Below are positions 43,991 to 54,349 of a DNA stretch of 64,000 bases, piece by piece. The translations under genes were made by a program, and so were the position numbers. Origin of the DNA: Larus michahellis (Eukaryota; Chordata; Aves; Charadriiformes; Laridae); the NCBI RefSeq assembly GCF_964199755.1, contig NC_133911.1, forward strand, positions 434,001 to 498,000, read 5' to 3'. The notes under the pieces were generated by a model that did no database searches, was not told where the DNA came from, and worked only from the letters and a program-made list of their open reading frames with translations. Each line of letters opens with the position of its first letter. The stretch's first letter is position 1.

Positions 43991-44170
43991 GCCTGGCCCT
44001 GGGCCTGGGCCGGGGCAGCCCCGGGGAGGCGGCCCTGGTTCCTGCGGGGGTCAGTGGGCAGGAAGGGGCGCCCCGGGGCACGCTGGGAGCTGTAGTCCCG
44101 GCACGGGGCTCCCGGCGGCCATCTTGTTTTGGGGGCTGCAGCCTCTGCTCCCGCCGCGGCCCGGTCGTGT
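43991..44170. promoter_or_regulatory. CpG-rich promoter-like block with ZNF143- and YY1-type sites
   Basis: CpG-dense sequence holding CTGGGAGCTGTAGTCC at 44083-44098 (reverse of a ZNF143-type ACTACAGCTCCCAG) and GGCGGCCATCTTG at 44114-44126 (YY1-type CAAGATGGC on minus). Such pairs mark housekeeping promoters. It lies upstream of the minus-strand RBBP6-like copy and could be its original promoter, but I could not find the first coding exon between, so the assignment is inference. Confidence 0.5.
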
Positions 44171-44470
44171 AATTGCTGGGATTTTTGCTCTCGAGAGACC
44201 ACACATGCTCTTATTTTTCTGACCACCAATCTTAAATAACATACAGAAAACCTACACTAAGCCCAGCATGAAACAGCTGAAAATTCGGAGTCGTAAATTG
44301 CAGCCCGATCCTTTAGCACCATCAGTGCTGCTCACCTTTCCTTTCTGAAGGGGTAGATTATTGGCCTTAACGCTTTATGTCCCTTCAGCACTGACCTTTC
44401 AGCTGATGTCTGCTGAAATTTGCAGAGACAGGCTTGGCATGGCTGGGTAACTGCAGAACGAAATAATTAC

Positions 44471-44574
44471 CTTGGCATCGTTCTTCCTTCTTAGCGGCCT
44501 GATTTATAGAAGGTTCCTGCATCAGCTGAAAAGGCAATGGATATTTTGGAATCTTTTTCAGAGACTCCAATGGC
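44471..44574 (-). other. Candidate unassigned exon
   Basis: 104 bp bounded by a good acceptor (GTGATTGTCTTTAG) and donor (GTAATT). One frame is open and charged (PLESLKKIPKYPLPFQLMQE, then PSINQAAKKEERCQ). I do not recognise the protein. It may be a decayed exon of another inserted gene or chance. Confidence 0.35.
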
Positions 44575-44639
44575 CTAAAGACAATCACAAATGAGCCGAA
44601 AAAGGCTAACATGAAGGCTGTGCATTAAGTGTATTTTTA

Positions 44640-45785
44640 TTAACGGAGCTCTCTACCCAGTAGAGTACAAACCATCTCATGCTGCCTGCAATATCAATTC
44701 ACAGTGTCAAGGAAAAGTGGTTGGAACAGCATTCATGCATACATTTACGTCTCAGAATCCCATCTTTAACAGCCACCTAAACGAAAACTAATACAGTCCA
44801 GCAAATGAGTCAGGAACATTAGAGGCAATGGATGATGTTTCCACAGTGAAAGTAAGCTCTGCGGTGAGGGCATCTCTACTTTTCTCCAAGCATCCTTCCC
44901 CTTTATTTTACCCACAGCAATTTCTCTAATGACAAGCGTGCTTACAGACGGTTGCAGCTCTCCAGGGGTAAACCAGCCTGATGCACTGGAGACAAACTCT
45001 CTGAGAAGAGATGGCTAAAAAATACCAGGAGGTCTGGGAGGAACGCTTTGTCTGGGCTGGCCAGAGCGGTCTAGCTGGGGTTCAGCTCTCAGGGCTGGGC
45101 ACATGGCAGCAGTGGACATCGTCCCTTGTTACCCTTTGCATTGCTTTTAATCCAAGGTAAACTCTTTCAAACCACTGCAAAAAAAGACTTGGCAGCCGTG
45201 AGGACAGCACCGCCCTCATCTTCGCCTGGCCCACTGGCTCCTGCGTTGCCACTTTCGGGTGAGCGGTGGTGCCGTGTGCCGTGGGCGGGCAGGAGAGGTT
45301 CCCCAGCACGCCCACGCCATGCTGGGAATGGCCTCTGCCCTGCCTGCAGAGCCTGGGCAGGGAGCGGGCAGCACGCCGGCAGGGAGGGAGGCAGGGAGGT
45401 TTTGGGGTACCATCAAGCTCCAGGCAGTTTCTTTTATTGCTACTAAAACTCTGTAAGATTGGTTGTTAAGCTCTGCTATGGCAACTTAACGCGAGGCTAC
45501 CTTGCCTTACCCTGTGGTAACCTTTAGTCATAGAGGAACACACCATGGTGCATTACGGCATGCACAGACACCACTGTCAGGGTAGGTGTGCAAGTGGAGT
45601 TCCAAAGTTCAGCATTTCTAAAATAACCGTGCCACCCGTACGAAAGGCATTTAGAGCGGGAAAATCAAGCGCCCGCAAAAAAGCGTGGGGATGAATTGGT
45701 GTTCTAGAGGAAAAAGATTCATCAGGTTGAAACAACTGAGGATAATAAAGCCTATTAATTGATCACAGATATTGAGCCACTTACC
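44640..45785. other. No recognised feature
   Basis: AT-rich to 45060, GC-richer to 45420, then AT-rich. No exon, repeat family or domain recognised. Confidence 0.5.
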
Positions 45786-46265
45786 ACAGAGATGGTGCGA
45801 TGAAATTGAGAAATGTATGATACAAAGCTCTTGTCGGGCCTTATCCTGAATATTGCGCGCTCTTTCTAGTCATCTGTGCTCAAGACAGATGGATTGAAAC
45901 AGAAATATACCCAGGGCCACCCAAACAGGATAATCAAGGGAATGAAGAGCCTCTCTCTTCAGAGGAGATGGAAAGATTTGGCTTTTTTAGCCTAGAGAAA
46001 CAAAAACTAAGAGAAGAGATGATTGCTCTCCTCAGTGGGGCAAGTACCAAAGGAGGGAACAAGGACTTGTGAAGGTAAAGAATGATACTGGCAGAAGAGC
46101 AAAGAGATATAGCCTGGAAGTCAATAAATTTGGGCTGGGAATCAGAAGAACATTTGCAAGCATCGGAGGAGTGAAATTCTGGAACAAGACTGCGACAAGA
46201 GACAGAGCGTGGTACAAAAGAAACTTGTTTTTCAAACAGCAATTAGTAAGATTAAGAACGTGATT
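45786..46265 (+). mobile_element. Old CR1-type LINE fragment
   Basis: The plus strand reads pieces of the LINE C-terminal region (for example EEMERFGFFSLEKQKLREEM and later VKFWNKTATRDRAWYKRNLF) with frame changes. This is the CR1/L3-like C-terminal domain after the RT thumb. Heavily diverged. Confidence 0.65.
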
Positions 46266-46269
46266 ATCC

Positions 46270-49145
46270 AAAGCACTTGCTGTGGCACCGGGGCTCCTTC
46301 CAGCTCTACCCTGGTTGTTCGATGCGATTGACCCTGTCTTTGATCACAAAATCAGCAGAAGGTGCAGCTAAAGGCAGGGAGTATCTTTCTGATTGAGAGA
46401 CTTTGCAGAATTTGTTAGGAAAACACCTCTTTCAGTCACAGAGAAAGGGAATAGTGGAGCAACTTGCCAGCCAGCCATCGCAACTGAACAATTACTCAGA
46501 ATACAACAATTTTGCAAGATGACATTTTTTTTGAACGAGGTAAGAACCATAAAAAACGGACCCATGTGAAAAGTAGTTAATTTTCAACTTGATTTTCAGT
46601 TTGGGGGTTGCTGGTGGTTTTTTTTTAAAGGAAAAGTCCTTTGAGAAGATCAGTCAGAATATGACCAGGGAAATACCACTCACTTTAGAGAGCCACATTG
46701 ATTTCCAAAAATTGACCCAAAAAAACCCAAATCCAAAACCGTTTCTCCAATAATGGATTGAGGCTGAAACCTGCTTTTTCTGTGCATAAGGCAATAGTGC
46801 CATCTCGCGGGAAACACGCTGCTTCGTGCCTTGTGGTGCACAAAAAGAGCGTGGAACCTTTCTTCACACAAATACCTCCTCTTGACACACCGAAGAGCAC
46901 TGGAAACCTTTTTACATTGAAAATGTCATCCATCTTACAGAGGGAAAACAACTAGGATTCATCTGTTTCTTCCACGAGCAGTGGAAGAAGCATGGCAGGA
47001 ACAAGGCCCTTTCTTCCAGTGAGCTCCACCTGCATGGCTCCTTGGTGAAGAAGGCAACTGGTTAACCCAAATTGGCTTCCTTTTACACAAAGCAGGTGTT
47101 AAACAGAAACCCTCTGCCTCCTTCAGATGCCAGCCTTTCCTGCAAGGCTTCTCCTCCTACCGCCACGCTGGTCCTCATCTGGGCTCCGGTCAACCTGCTT
47201 CTTGGTAAGCAAGTCAAGGTAAATGCCAGCACAGCTTTTTTCCTAGATCCCTGTTAAAGGCTGTGAGTTCTGGAGCCATCAGATAGATATTTACCATAAA
47301 TAAGAATTAAATAGGATCCTGTATTCACAGCAAGTTTCCGTTTGCAGCCTGCAGTCAGTGGTTCAAGACAGGCTCGAGAATGAATCTCAGGCTGGTACTT
47401 CCATGACGCTCTTGGTTCAGCATTACCGATGAAGACAAGCGTCAGGAAAAATGGTAAACTATTGCCTTCGTTTATCATTTGTATGCTCTTGCCAGTATTA
47501 TGAAATTGGGATTTCTATTTTGAAATACCAGTATAATAAAATAAGAAGAAACCGTCACACCTACCAATTTTGTCTTCCTGTATGAGGCTCTGGACTGTTT
47601 CCCTGGGCTGTTATACGTGTAGGGTGAGACAAACACACGCTCCCAAGCTTAAAACTCCTGAGACGGACAATCTGTCACAACTCTTGATAAATTGTGCTGG
47701 TATAGTTACAGCAGTATCCACAAAAAAGACGACACGCTTACAGAGAAGAGATGTCGCCTTGAGGTTTGGCATCAGAGGTTTGTCCATTTGCAATAACAGC
47801 AATTGAGATCTTGTTTACTTTGGTTTAAGCTAAATTCAGAGCAGGTCAGGTGCTGTTGGTGCAAGATACAAATTGCTTAGGCTTGGTATTTTATTAATTC
47901 TCTTATCAAAATAACCAATTTACCACACAGTTTTGAGGTACTATTTTAAAACACACTGTTCATTCAGACTAATTGAAACGGACATATTCTTTAGAGTCCA
48001 GTTAGTCATTCCTGAAATTCCAGTCTGGGTGAGAAAAACAGACAGTACTAACTGGTATTAATCAACTGAAAATGGTTAAATTCAAAATTTCATATGCATG
48101 TCACTGATTTTATAGCTGAAGACAGTACTTCATTTAAAGCACCAGCTCTTCAGGTTGAGCAATACACCCTCGGCTGGCTGGAAATGAGAATACTAATTGT
48201 ATTTCTGTCTTAAAGGACTGGCACTGTCTGCGTCCAGTTTTAGTTGCGTAGATTCCTGTCCAAATTACAGCAGCATGTAGAAATAATCGAGCTTCCTTTT
48301 CTGAGCGAAGGTGTGAGGTTCAGGATAAAGCTGAAGGCAGCGACAGTGTGCCTGGGGGAGGACTTTGCGCTGAACCAGCGAATGCTTCACAATGCCCTCA
48401 CGTCAGCAACCCACCTCAGCCTGAATAGTAATGATTCGCTTCCTTGTGGCGTGTAAAGTGCTTCCAAAGAATAAAACATTCCATTGCTGATCGACACATA
48501 AAACCATAAAGCATGGATAAACTTTCTTTGGGAAAAGGCAGGCTGTCTGTCTGTCTACGCAACGTGCACTAGAAGTAGTATTACAATATGAACAACTTAC
48601 CCCGAAAGCAGTCATAAAGCTATGCCTAAGAAACAGAGGAAAAAAATGATAAAATAGCCCCTCAGATTTTCTGAATTTTACATTTGCGTCAGAAGAGATT
48701 CTGATAAATCTTGGTTGTAAGCTATTTAACGTAACTGCATATTCTAATATTTCCAAAACAATGCCTATAGAAATTTTATAGAATAAACTTTGTGTGATTT
48801 TTCTGGACTGCAGCATTTTGGCTTACGTTTTAATTAACACAGTACTTGAGAATCACACTTTACCAGACAATAGATAAAACTTGAAAAAGACTTGTCACTT
48901 TTTAAAAACTGTTCATTTTTTGTTAACTAAAATGACTCAGCCGTAAAAAGCAGAAAGTGTATAAATGTCCATAGGGCAAAATGGTTTCTGTGAACAGAGG
49001 ATGATGCTTCCAAATAATAAACGTTTGTCTTGTCCATGCTGGTTTGGGGGCACCTGTATCATCAACGCAGAAACAGGTTTTCACTGAAGGTCCTGAATGC
49101 AGTTCACATAGGGAAGCGTCATATCTGCTTGTGATAAATTATATT
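46270..49145. other. No recognised feature
   Basis: AT-rich intergenic sequence. Frames up to 137 codons (for example 48403-48816 minus) lack similarity or splice logic that I can support. Confidence 0.5.
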
Positions 49146-49149
49146 CCTC

Positions 49150-51295
49150 TAATCTAGAATGCTACATGCCAGCTACTGGAGTCAGTCGCCGAGGTGCGCT
49201 GGCCCGATCCGCAGCGGAGCGGCAGAGCTTGATGCACAGGGGGGTCTCCCGAGGCAGGGAAAAGCCAGGGCAGTGGAGAGACCCACCAGGAGGCAGCAGC
49301 TCTGGTGGAAGACGCTGACAAGGTGTGGGCATTGACAGAGCCACAGCGGCTACCCCACACCGATAAAAAACAGCCTGGGGACTAGAAGTGACCAGGAACG
49401 CTGCAAGCAGAGTGTGGCACCATCCGCATGGCAGGGCGTCATCACTCTACCAGCTCAAAAGGTGAGCTCCATTGGTGCTCATCACAGTCTCAGAAGGAGC
49501 AGAGCTACCGTATCCACCTGGCAGAAAGCCACGTCCTCTGCACTCACCGGAATGGATGTGGCAACCCAGACAGAGCTCCAGTGAAGTCATGCAGGTCTTG
49601 GGCTGCAGGGCTTGCCAGGGAATTTGGCTCGTAACGGAGGGCAGCAGTGAGAACAGCAGCGTGAGGTGTGACCAGGTGGACGATCTGCTCACCTTGGTGA
49701 CAGGGCTACGGCAGGTAGTAGAAAGGTTAAGGAGCATCAGGGAGTCCAAGAAAGAGATATTCCAAGGTGGAATCGTGCTCTGTCCTCCCTGAGACAGAAA
49801 CAGGAAGAGCCACCAGAAAAAAACCAACAAGACCAAGGGGATCCTGCAGCCTCCCCCTGCCAGGCTAAGACAGTAGCTTCAAGGAAAGGAGTGAATGGAG
49901 GCAAGTCCATGCCCAGGGTGGATGGAGAAGCCCCTCCTTGCCCAGCCCACCTTCCCAAGTGCCGCAACGCATAGTCCAAGGGACACCAAAAGAGACTTCA
50001 GGGCCTCGGGAGGGCTGGTAAGGAAATCTGAACCACAGGGTATTTTCTCCTCTCTCCTTCCCGTTGTGGGCAGCAACATGGAAAGAAATAGACGGACACA
50101 GTCTATTCATACGTGGCTCCGTGGCTGATGTCACCCACACAATTTTGGGGTTGTCGAGAATGGGGCGGCCTGCACGGCACAAGGCTTGCTGGCGTCAGAT
50201 GGGATTCACCTTTCTGAAAGGGAGAAGAGGGTCTTTGCTCACGAGTGAGCAGAGCTCATTGACAGAGCCTTAAACTAGGCTTGAAAGGGGAGGGGGACAA
50301 TATCAGGCTTCCCCGTGACAGGCGGTGGGACAACACACCAAGGCAGAGGGTTGGGGCGCTAGTGAGGGCCCTCAGCCTGTTGTTCTGACACGTGCTGGGA
50401 ACACTGGAGGACGCTCGAAGTCTTCCAGAGATGAGGGAATGGCTCCTGTGGTAATGGGGGGGAGCCAAAAGGGGAGGAGTCAGGAGGGGAGGAGAAAATA
50501 GAGGAACACCAGTGACCACCTCAAAGGAATTAAGGCGTGTTCCTCTAAGAAGCTGACATGGCTGACAGACCAGCTAAAGTGCCTCGACACCAATGCATGC
50601 AGCATGGGCAACAAACGGGAGGAGCTGGCAGCCACCATGCTGCTGGAAAGCTGACACCTAATTGCCATTACTGAAACCTGGTGGGACAAATCCCATGACT
50701 GGAGTGTGACTGTCCATGGCCAGCAACAGGGGAGGAAGAGGGGGCAGAGGGGCTGCCATCTGGGTCAAGAAACGGGTAGAGTGTGAAGAGCTGTCTCTGA
50801 AGAATAGCCAAGAGCAGGTTGAAAGCTTACGGGTAAGAATTAGAGCCAGGCAACAAAGGGAGCCTTGGGGTTGGTGTCTACTCCAGGCCGCCCGATCAAG
50901 GGGAGCCTATTGACAAAGCCTTCTTGCTCCAGCTACAGCAGCAGGCATCGCGCTCACAGGTTCTCGTCCTGCTGGGGGACTTCCGCCACCCTGACAGCTG
51001 CTGGAAAAGCAGCACGGCGAGCTGTAGGCAATCCAGGAGACTCCCAGAGCCGAGTGCCGTCAGGGGGGAGAGTAAAGTCAGGACCCTGAATTTCAGGAAG
51101 GCAAACTTCCAGCTCTTCAAAGAGCTGGTCAATAGGACCTTCCGGGACACTGATGAAAATCTAGTTCCTGTGAAACTGATAGAAATGGCACCTGCAGATT
51201 TGCATGAGGGACGTGGATGTACAGGGAACACGGACTACAAATTCACACCAGTGCGCACGTGTGAGTTCAAAAGTTTTAAGCAAAGTCTTAACTGT
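49150..51295 (+). mobile_element. CR1 LINE 5' part: ORF1 and start of ORF2
   Basis: Plus-strand CR1 with ORF1 remnants (DDLLTLVTGLRQVVERLRSI; later an esterase-like segment ending LLASDGIHLSERG near 50220). ORF2 endonuclease remnants follow (CSMGNKREELAATMLLES, then HLIAITETWWDKSHDWSV at about 50590-50710, and VRTLNFRKANFQLFKELVNR at about 51080-51140). Many stops. It keeps the 5' half and lacks RT, unlike typical 5'-truncated copies, so the 3' half was lost secondarily, probably at the junction with the KLHL10-like fragment near 51.3 kb. Confidence 0.8.
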
Positions 51296-51309
51296 CAGTA
51301 ACGCTGAGT

Positions 51310-52486
51310 TTATTTAAAGAAAAAAAATCCCTTCTGTCCACACTTCCACCCTTCCTTGCCCAGCAAGACTACAACGTGCTGCCTCCTGCTCTGCAGGTCC
51401 TGAGCAACCCGTTTCAGAACAGCCTCGAACACGGCCTCTTCTTTCACAGGGAGCTCATCCTTCTCCAGCAGGCGTTCCAGCTCATTGAAGGAGAGCGCCA
51501 CAAACTCTGTGGACACCTTGGTCACCTCCTCGAAGTGATGCAGGATGAACTCATGGGCTGCTTCTCGCAGGTCAGGACAGTAGTAGTAGCCGGTGAATCT
51601 CCAGATGCCAATGCAATTTTCCAGGCAAAGCTGGGATTTTAAGAACTCGCAGCACAGTCTGATGATGTCCAGGACGTTGAACTGGTCTGCCGCGATTAGC
51701 AAACTTTCAACGTTGTCATCCGTGAGCGGCACTGTCCCGGTGTAGGCGTATTCCATAAGGAGCCTCATCATTTCAGAGGAAGTGCTGGGGATTTGATAGA
51801 CCTTCCTCTCGGCATTGCTCCAGTTGCTGGAGAACAAAGCCCTGAAAAAAACAAAGCAGTGCTGGGGAAGAAAGCGGCCTTGCTGTGTGACACCCTGACC
51901 CCATTATCCCCTGTGCCTCCTTCCCCGGGCACCAATTTGGGCACTAGCAGTAGCCATGCTGGGAGGCCATGGAGTTTGATGAAGGAATGTTTTACTAGCC
52001 GGTTCTTTTAATAAGGAGCCACAGGGCGAGCGGGCACCTCGCTTCAACAAGAAGAGCAGAGAATAACGGTGTGTGGGGAAGAAAAACCTCCCGCCTGGCA
52101 GCAGACCAGCCAGGCTGGCCACGCTCCCAGCCCTGCACCGTATCTGGGGCTTTGCCAGACCCCACTTCCAGCGCTGCTGTTCCATCTTAGCTTATGGATG
52201 AATTTGGGTGCCTGGGGAGGTACCAGGACTAGGGGGAACTGCTGGAGGAGAGTTGGAGTGCCGAGGGAAGTGCTGGAGATACACGAAGGCACAGTGTGGC
52301 ACAGAGCAGGAAATACTGTTTGGCCCCATCCCCTCCTCCTTCAAGCACTCACCTGAAGTACGGACTGCAGCTAGAGAGGATCATCTTGTGAGCAATGAAT
52401 TCAATGCCGTCCACGCTGATGAGCCCATCGCCCAGCTTCCCTTCCGGGCAAAGCCCACTGAAGGCGGTGCAAGCCACAACGCTCAT
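51310..52486 (-). pseudogene. KLHL10: KLHL10-like BTB-BACK fragment without kelch repeats
   Basis: Exon 1 (52486-52353) starts MSVVACTAFSGLCPEGKLGD and covers the BTB start to SSCSPYF, donor GTGAGT. Exon 2 (51841-51310) continues in phase: ALFSSNWSNAERKVYQIPST, the BTB end (EYAYTGTVPLTDDNVESLL), and BACK (LCLENCIGIWRFTGYYYCPD to AVFEAVLKRVAQ). Similarity stops after VVVLL; the frame adds GKEGWKCGQKGFFFFK and ends at 51310. KLHL10 is a testis CUL3 adaptor whose kelch propeller is absent here. BTB has Gly-Asp-Gly-Leu where most members have Cys-Asp-Val. Both exons are open, so a short BTB-BACK protein is conceivable, but truncation beside a broken CR1 argues for a fragment. Confidence 0.8.
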
Positions 52487-52499
52487 CTTCCTCTCCCTG

Positions 52500-53500
52500 G
52501 GTGAGCAGGAGTATGCGGTGCGAGCCAAGCTGTCGCCCACCTCGACGCCTGAGGCAGTGGGAGATGCTTCTCTCTGGGGTGCTTGCAGCACTTAGTCCTT
52601 GCCCTCCCTCCAACATCATAGTGGAACCCCTGCCTGTGCGGTGGCTCTGGAACGTGCCCCATAATGACATCACAGGGGTGGGGGGGACCAGGCCGGGCCA
52701 TGAGCCTCTCCACAGCCCCTCTGTGGGGCCGAGGTCTGGGTCCCCGCGGTCCATGTTGCCGTGGGGCGGAGCCGTGGCGTCCCTGGGCTCTGTGGACTTC
52801 CACACAGGAGAGGAAATAAAAGATGGACACAGCACTAGGCACCATCTGTAAAAGACGCCAAGCTTTTAAATGAAAGCAAAGAAGGGGAAAGAGACATTGG
52901 GGAAACAGGAAAACAGACAGAGAAAGCAAGCTTTCCAAACAAGTATCAGCATATACTGCTCATTGTAACGCTTTATTGCCATGACCATCTACCCTAGCTG
53001 GAAAAGAAAACTTCTTGCCAGCCTCGCATTGGAAGCTTGGTACCCGACAAACACTTGTGTTTAACAGAAGCTCTCTCAAGAGCTAGTGGTTGGAAGCAGC
53101 AACGCTACCAGGTTCAAGGCCCACATCTCCTCAGTTCACATGCTTAAGTCAGTTTTGCAAAGCCAGCCAGAAAGCTGAATGGAACCTCAAAATGCAAACC
53201 ACCTCTTTCCACTGACGCCAGTAAAAATGCCACGAATACACGGGATTGGAAGCTTTGTTGGAAATACATGAACTGCAACAGAATCCTAATCGTCTTCCCA
53301 TTTAGTATTTGCATTTTCAACCCCATACAATAAGACAGAATGCAATGCTGCTGGCAGTCTCTAGAAAACACACAATTCTAGCACAAAGGAGCACATAGGA
53401 AGACATGTAGAGGTCAATACAACTTGGGAGGATCCCATGGGTCCTTTGGGGTTCCCTATGGGGGATATTGAGGGGTTTTTGTGTCCCGTGGGTGGGGTTT
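52500..53500. other. No recognised feature
   Basis: GC-rich to 52850, then AT-rich. Upstream of the KLHL10-like start an open frame continues to 52591 without family similarity. Nothing else recognised. Confidence 0.5.
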
Positions 53501-53501
53501 A

Positions 53502-53790
53502 CAGAATCATAGAATGGTTCAGGTTGGAAGGGACCTTCAAGATCATCTAGTTCAAAGGCCCCTGCCCTAGGCAGGGACACCTCCAACAAGAGGTTACCCC
53601 ATTTTCCGGAGTTACCCCGGGGAAAGCGTTACCCCTCGTCCTATCATTACACGCCTTGATGAAGACAGCCTCCCCAACCTTCCTGTACGCCCCCTTCATG
53701 GACTGGAAGACTGCTATAAGGTCTCCTCCGGGCCTCATCTTCTGCAGGCTGAACAACCCCAACTCTCTCTGCCTGTCTGAATTACTGAAT
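53502..53790 (-). mobile_element. CR1 LINE 3' end
   Basis: Minus-strand CR1 3' region ending in the octamer-type tail (AGAATCATAGAATGG at 53502-53517 on plus). The adjoining plus-strand bases AGGTTGGAAGGGACC and GATCATCTAGTTCAA are the conserved CR1 3' segment. Confidence 0.9.
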
Positions 53791-54123
53791 TACCAGGCCC
53801 CGCAGACCTGGGCAAAAGGCCCGAGCAGAGAAGAGCTTCCCTTGGGGCGAGAGGATCTGCTGGGCTCAGCTGGCAGAGGAGGAGCTCAGGCAACACTTCA
53901 GCAAACGGCAGATGCCCAAGTCCCTGCCGGGCCCTGCTGGGCTGCACCCTCAAGTGCCCGGGGAGCTGGCAGATGGGCTGGGGAGGCCACTGCAACAGGG
54001 AGCTGTGCCTCAGGACTGCACGCAAGCAACCACCGGCCCTGGGCTGGGGCGCAGCAGAGCCAGCTCTCTGCTCAGGGAGAGCCTCTTGCCCACGCTGCCT
54101 GCTGTGGCCAGCAGGGGCAGTGA

Positions 54124-54176
54124 CTGGCGTGTTTCCCCTGGGCAGGGCTGGCGTGTTTCCCCTGGGCAGGGCTGGC
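54124..54176 (+). repeat. Short tandem duplication (26-bp unit)
   Basis: TGGCGTGTTTCCCCTGGGCA occurs twice in succession within otherwise unrecognised GC-rich sequence (53795-54345). Confidence 0.85.
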
Positions 54177-54349
54177 AGCCGTGGGAAGGCCTGGGCAGGT
54201 CAGGTGACCCAAACTGGCCAATGGGGTGTTCCCTCCCAGCTCCCACGCTCAGGGGAAAGGGCGAGGCATCAATGGCTTGGGGCTGCGTCAATGGGCCCTG
54301 GCTGAGGAGGACCCTGCCACTTTCTCTACCTTTTATCCTGATGCATGAA

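Noticed and set aside
43295-44095. 266-codon plus-strand frame
   Set aside because: Compositional frame over a pyrimidine-rich tract, Ser/Leu/Pro only.
48600-48630. Possible 26-27 bp micro-exon on the minus strand (CTGTTTCTTAG ... GGTAAGTT)
   Set aside because: Splice-like borders exist, but eight residues cannot be assigned and no neighbouring exon supports it.
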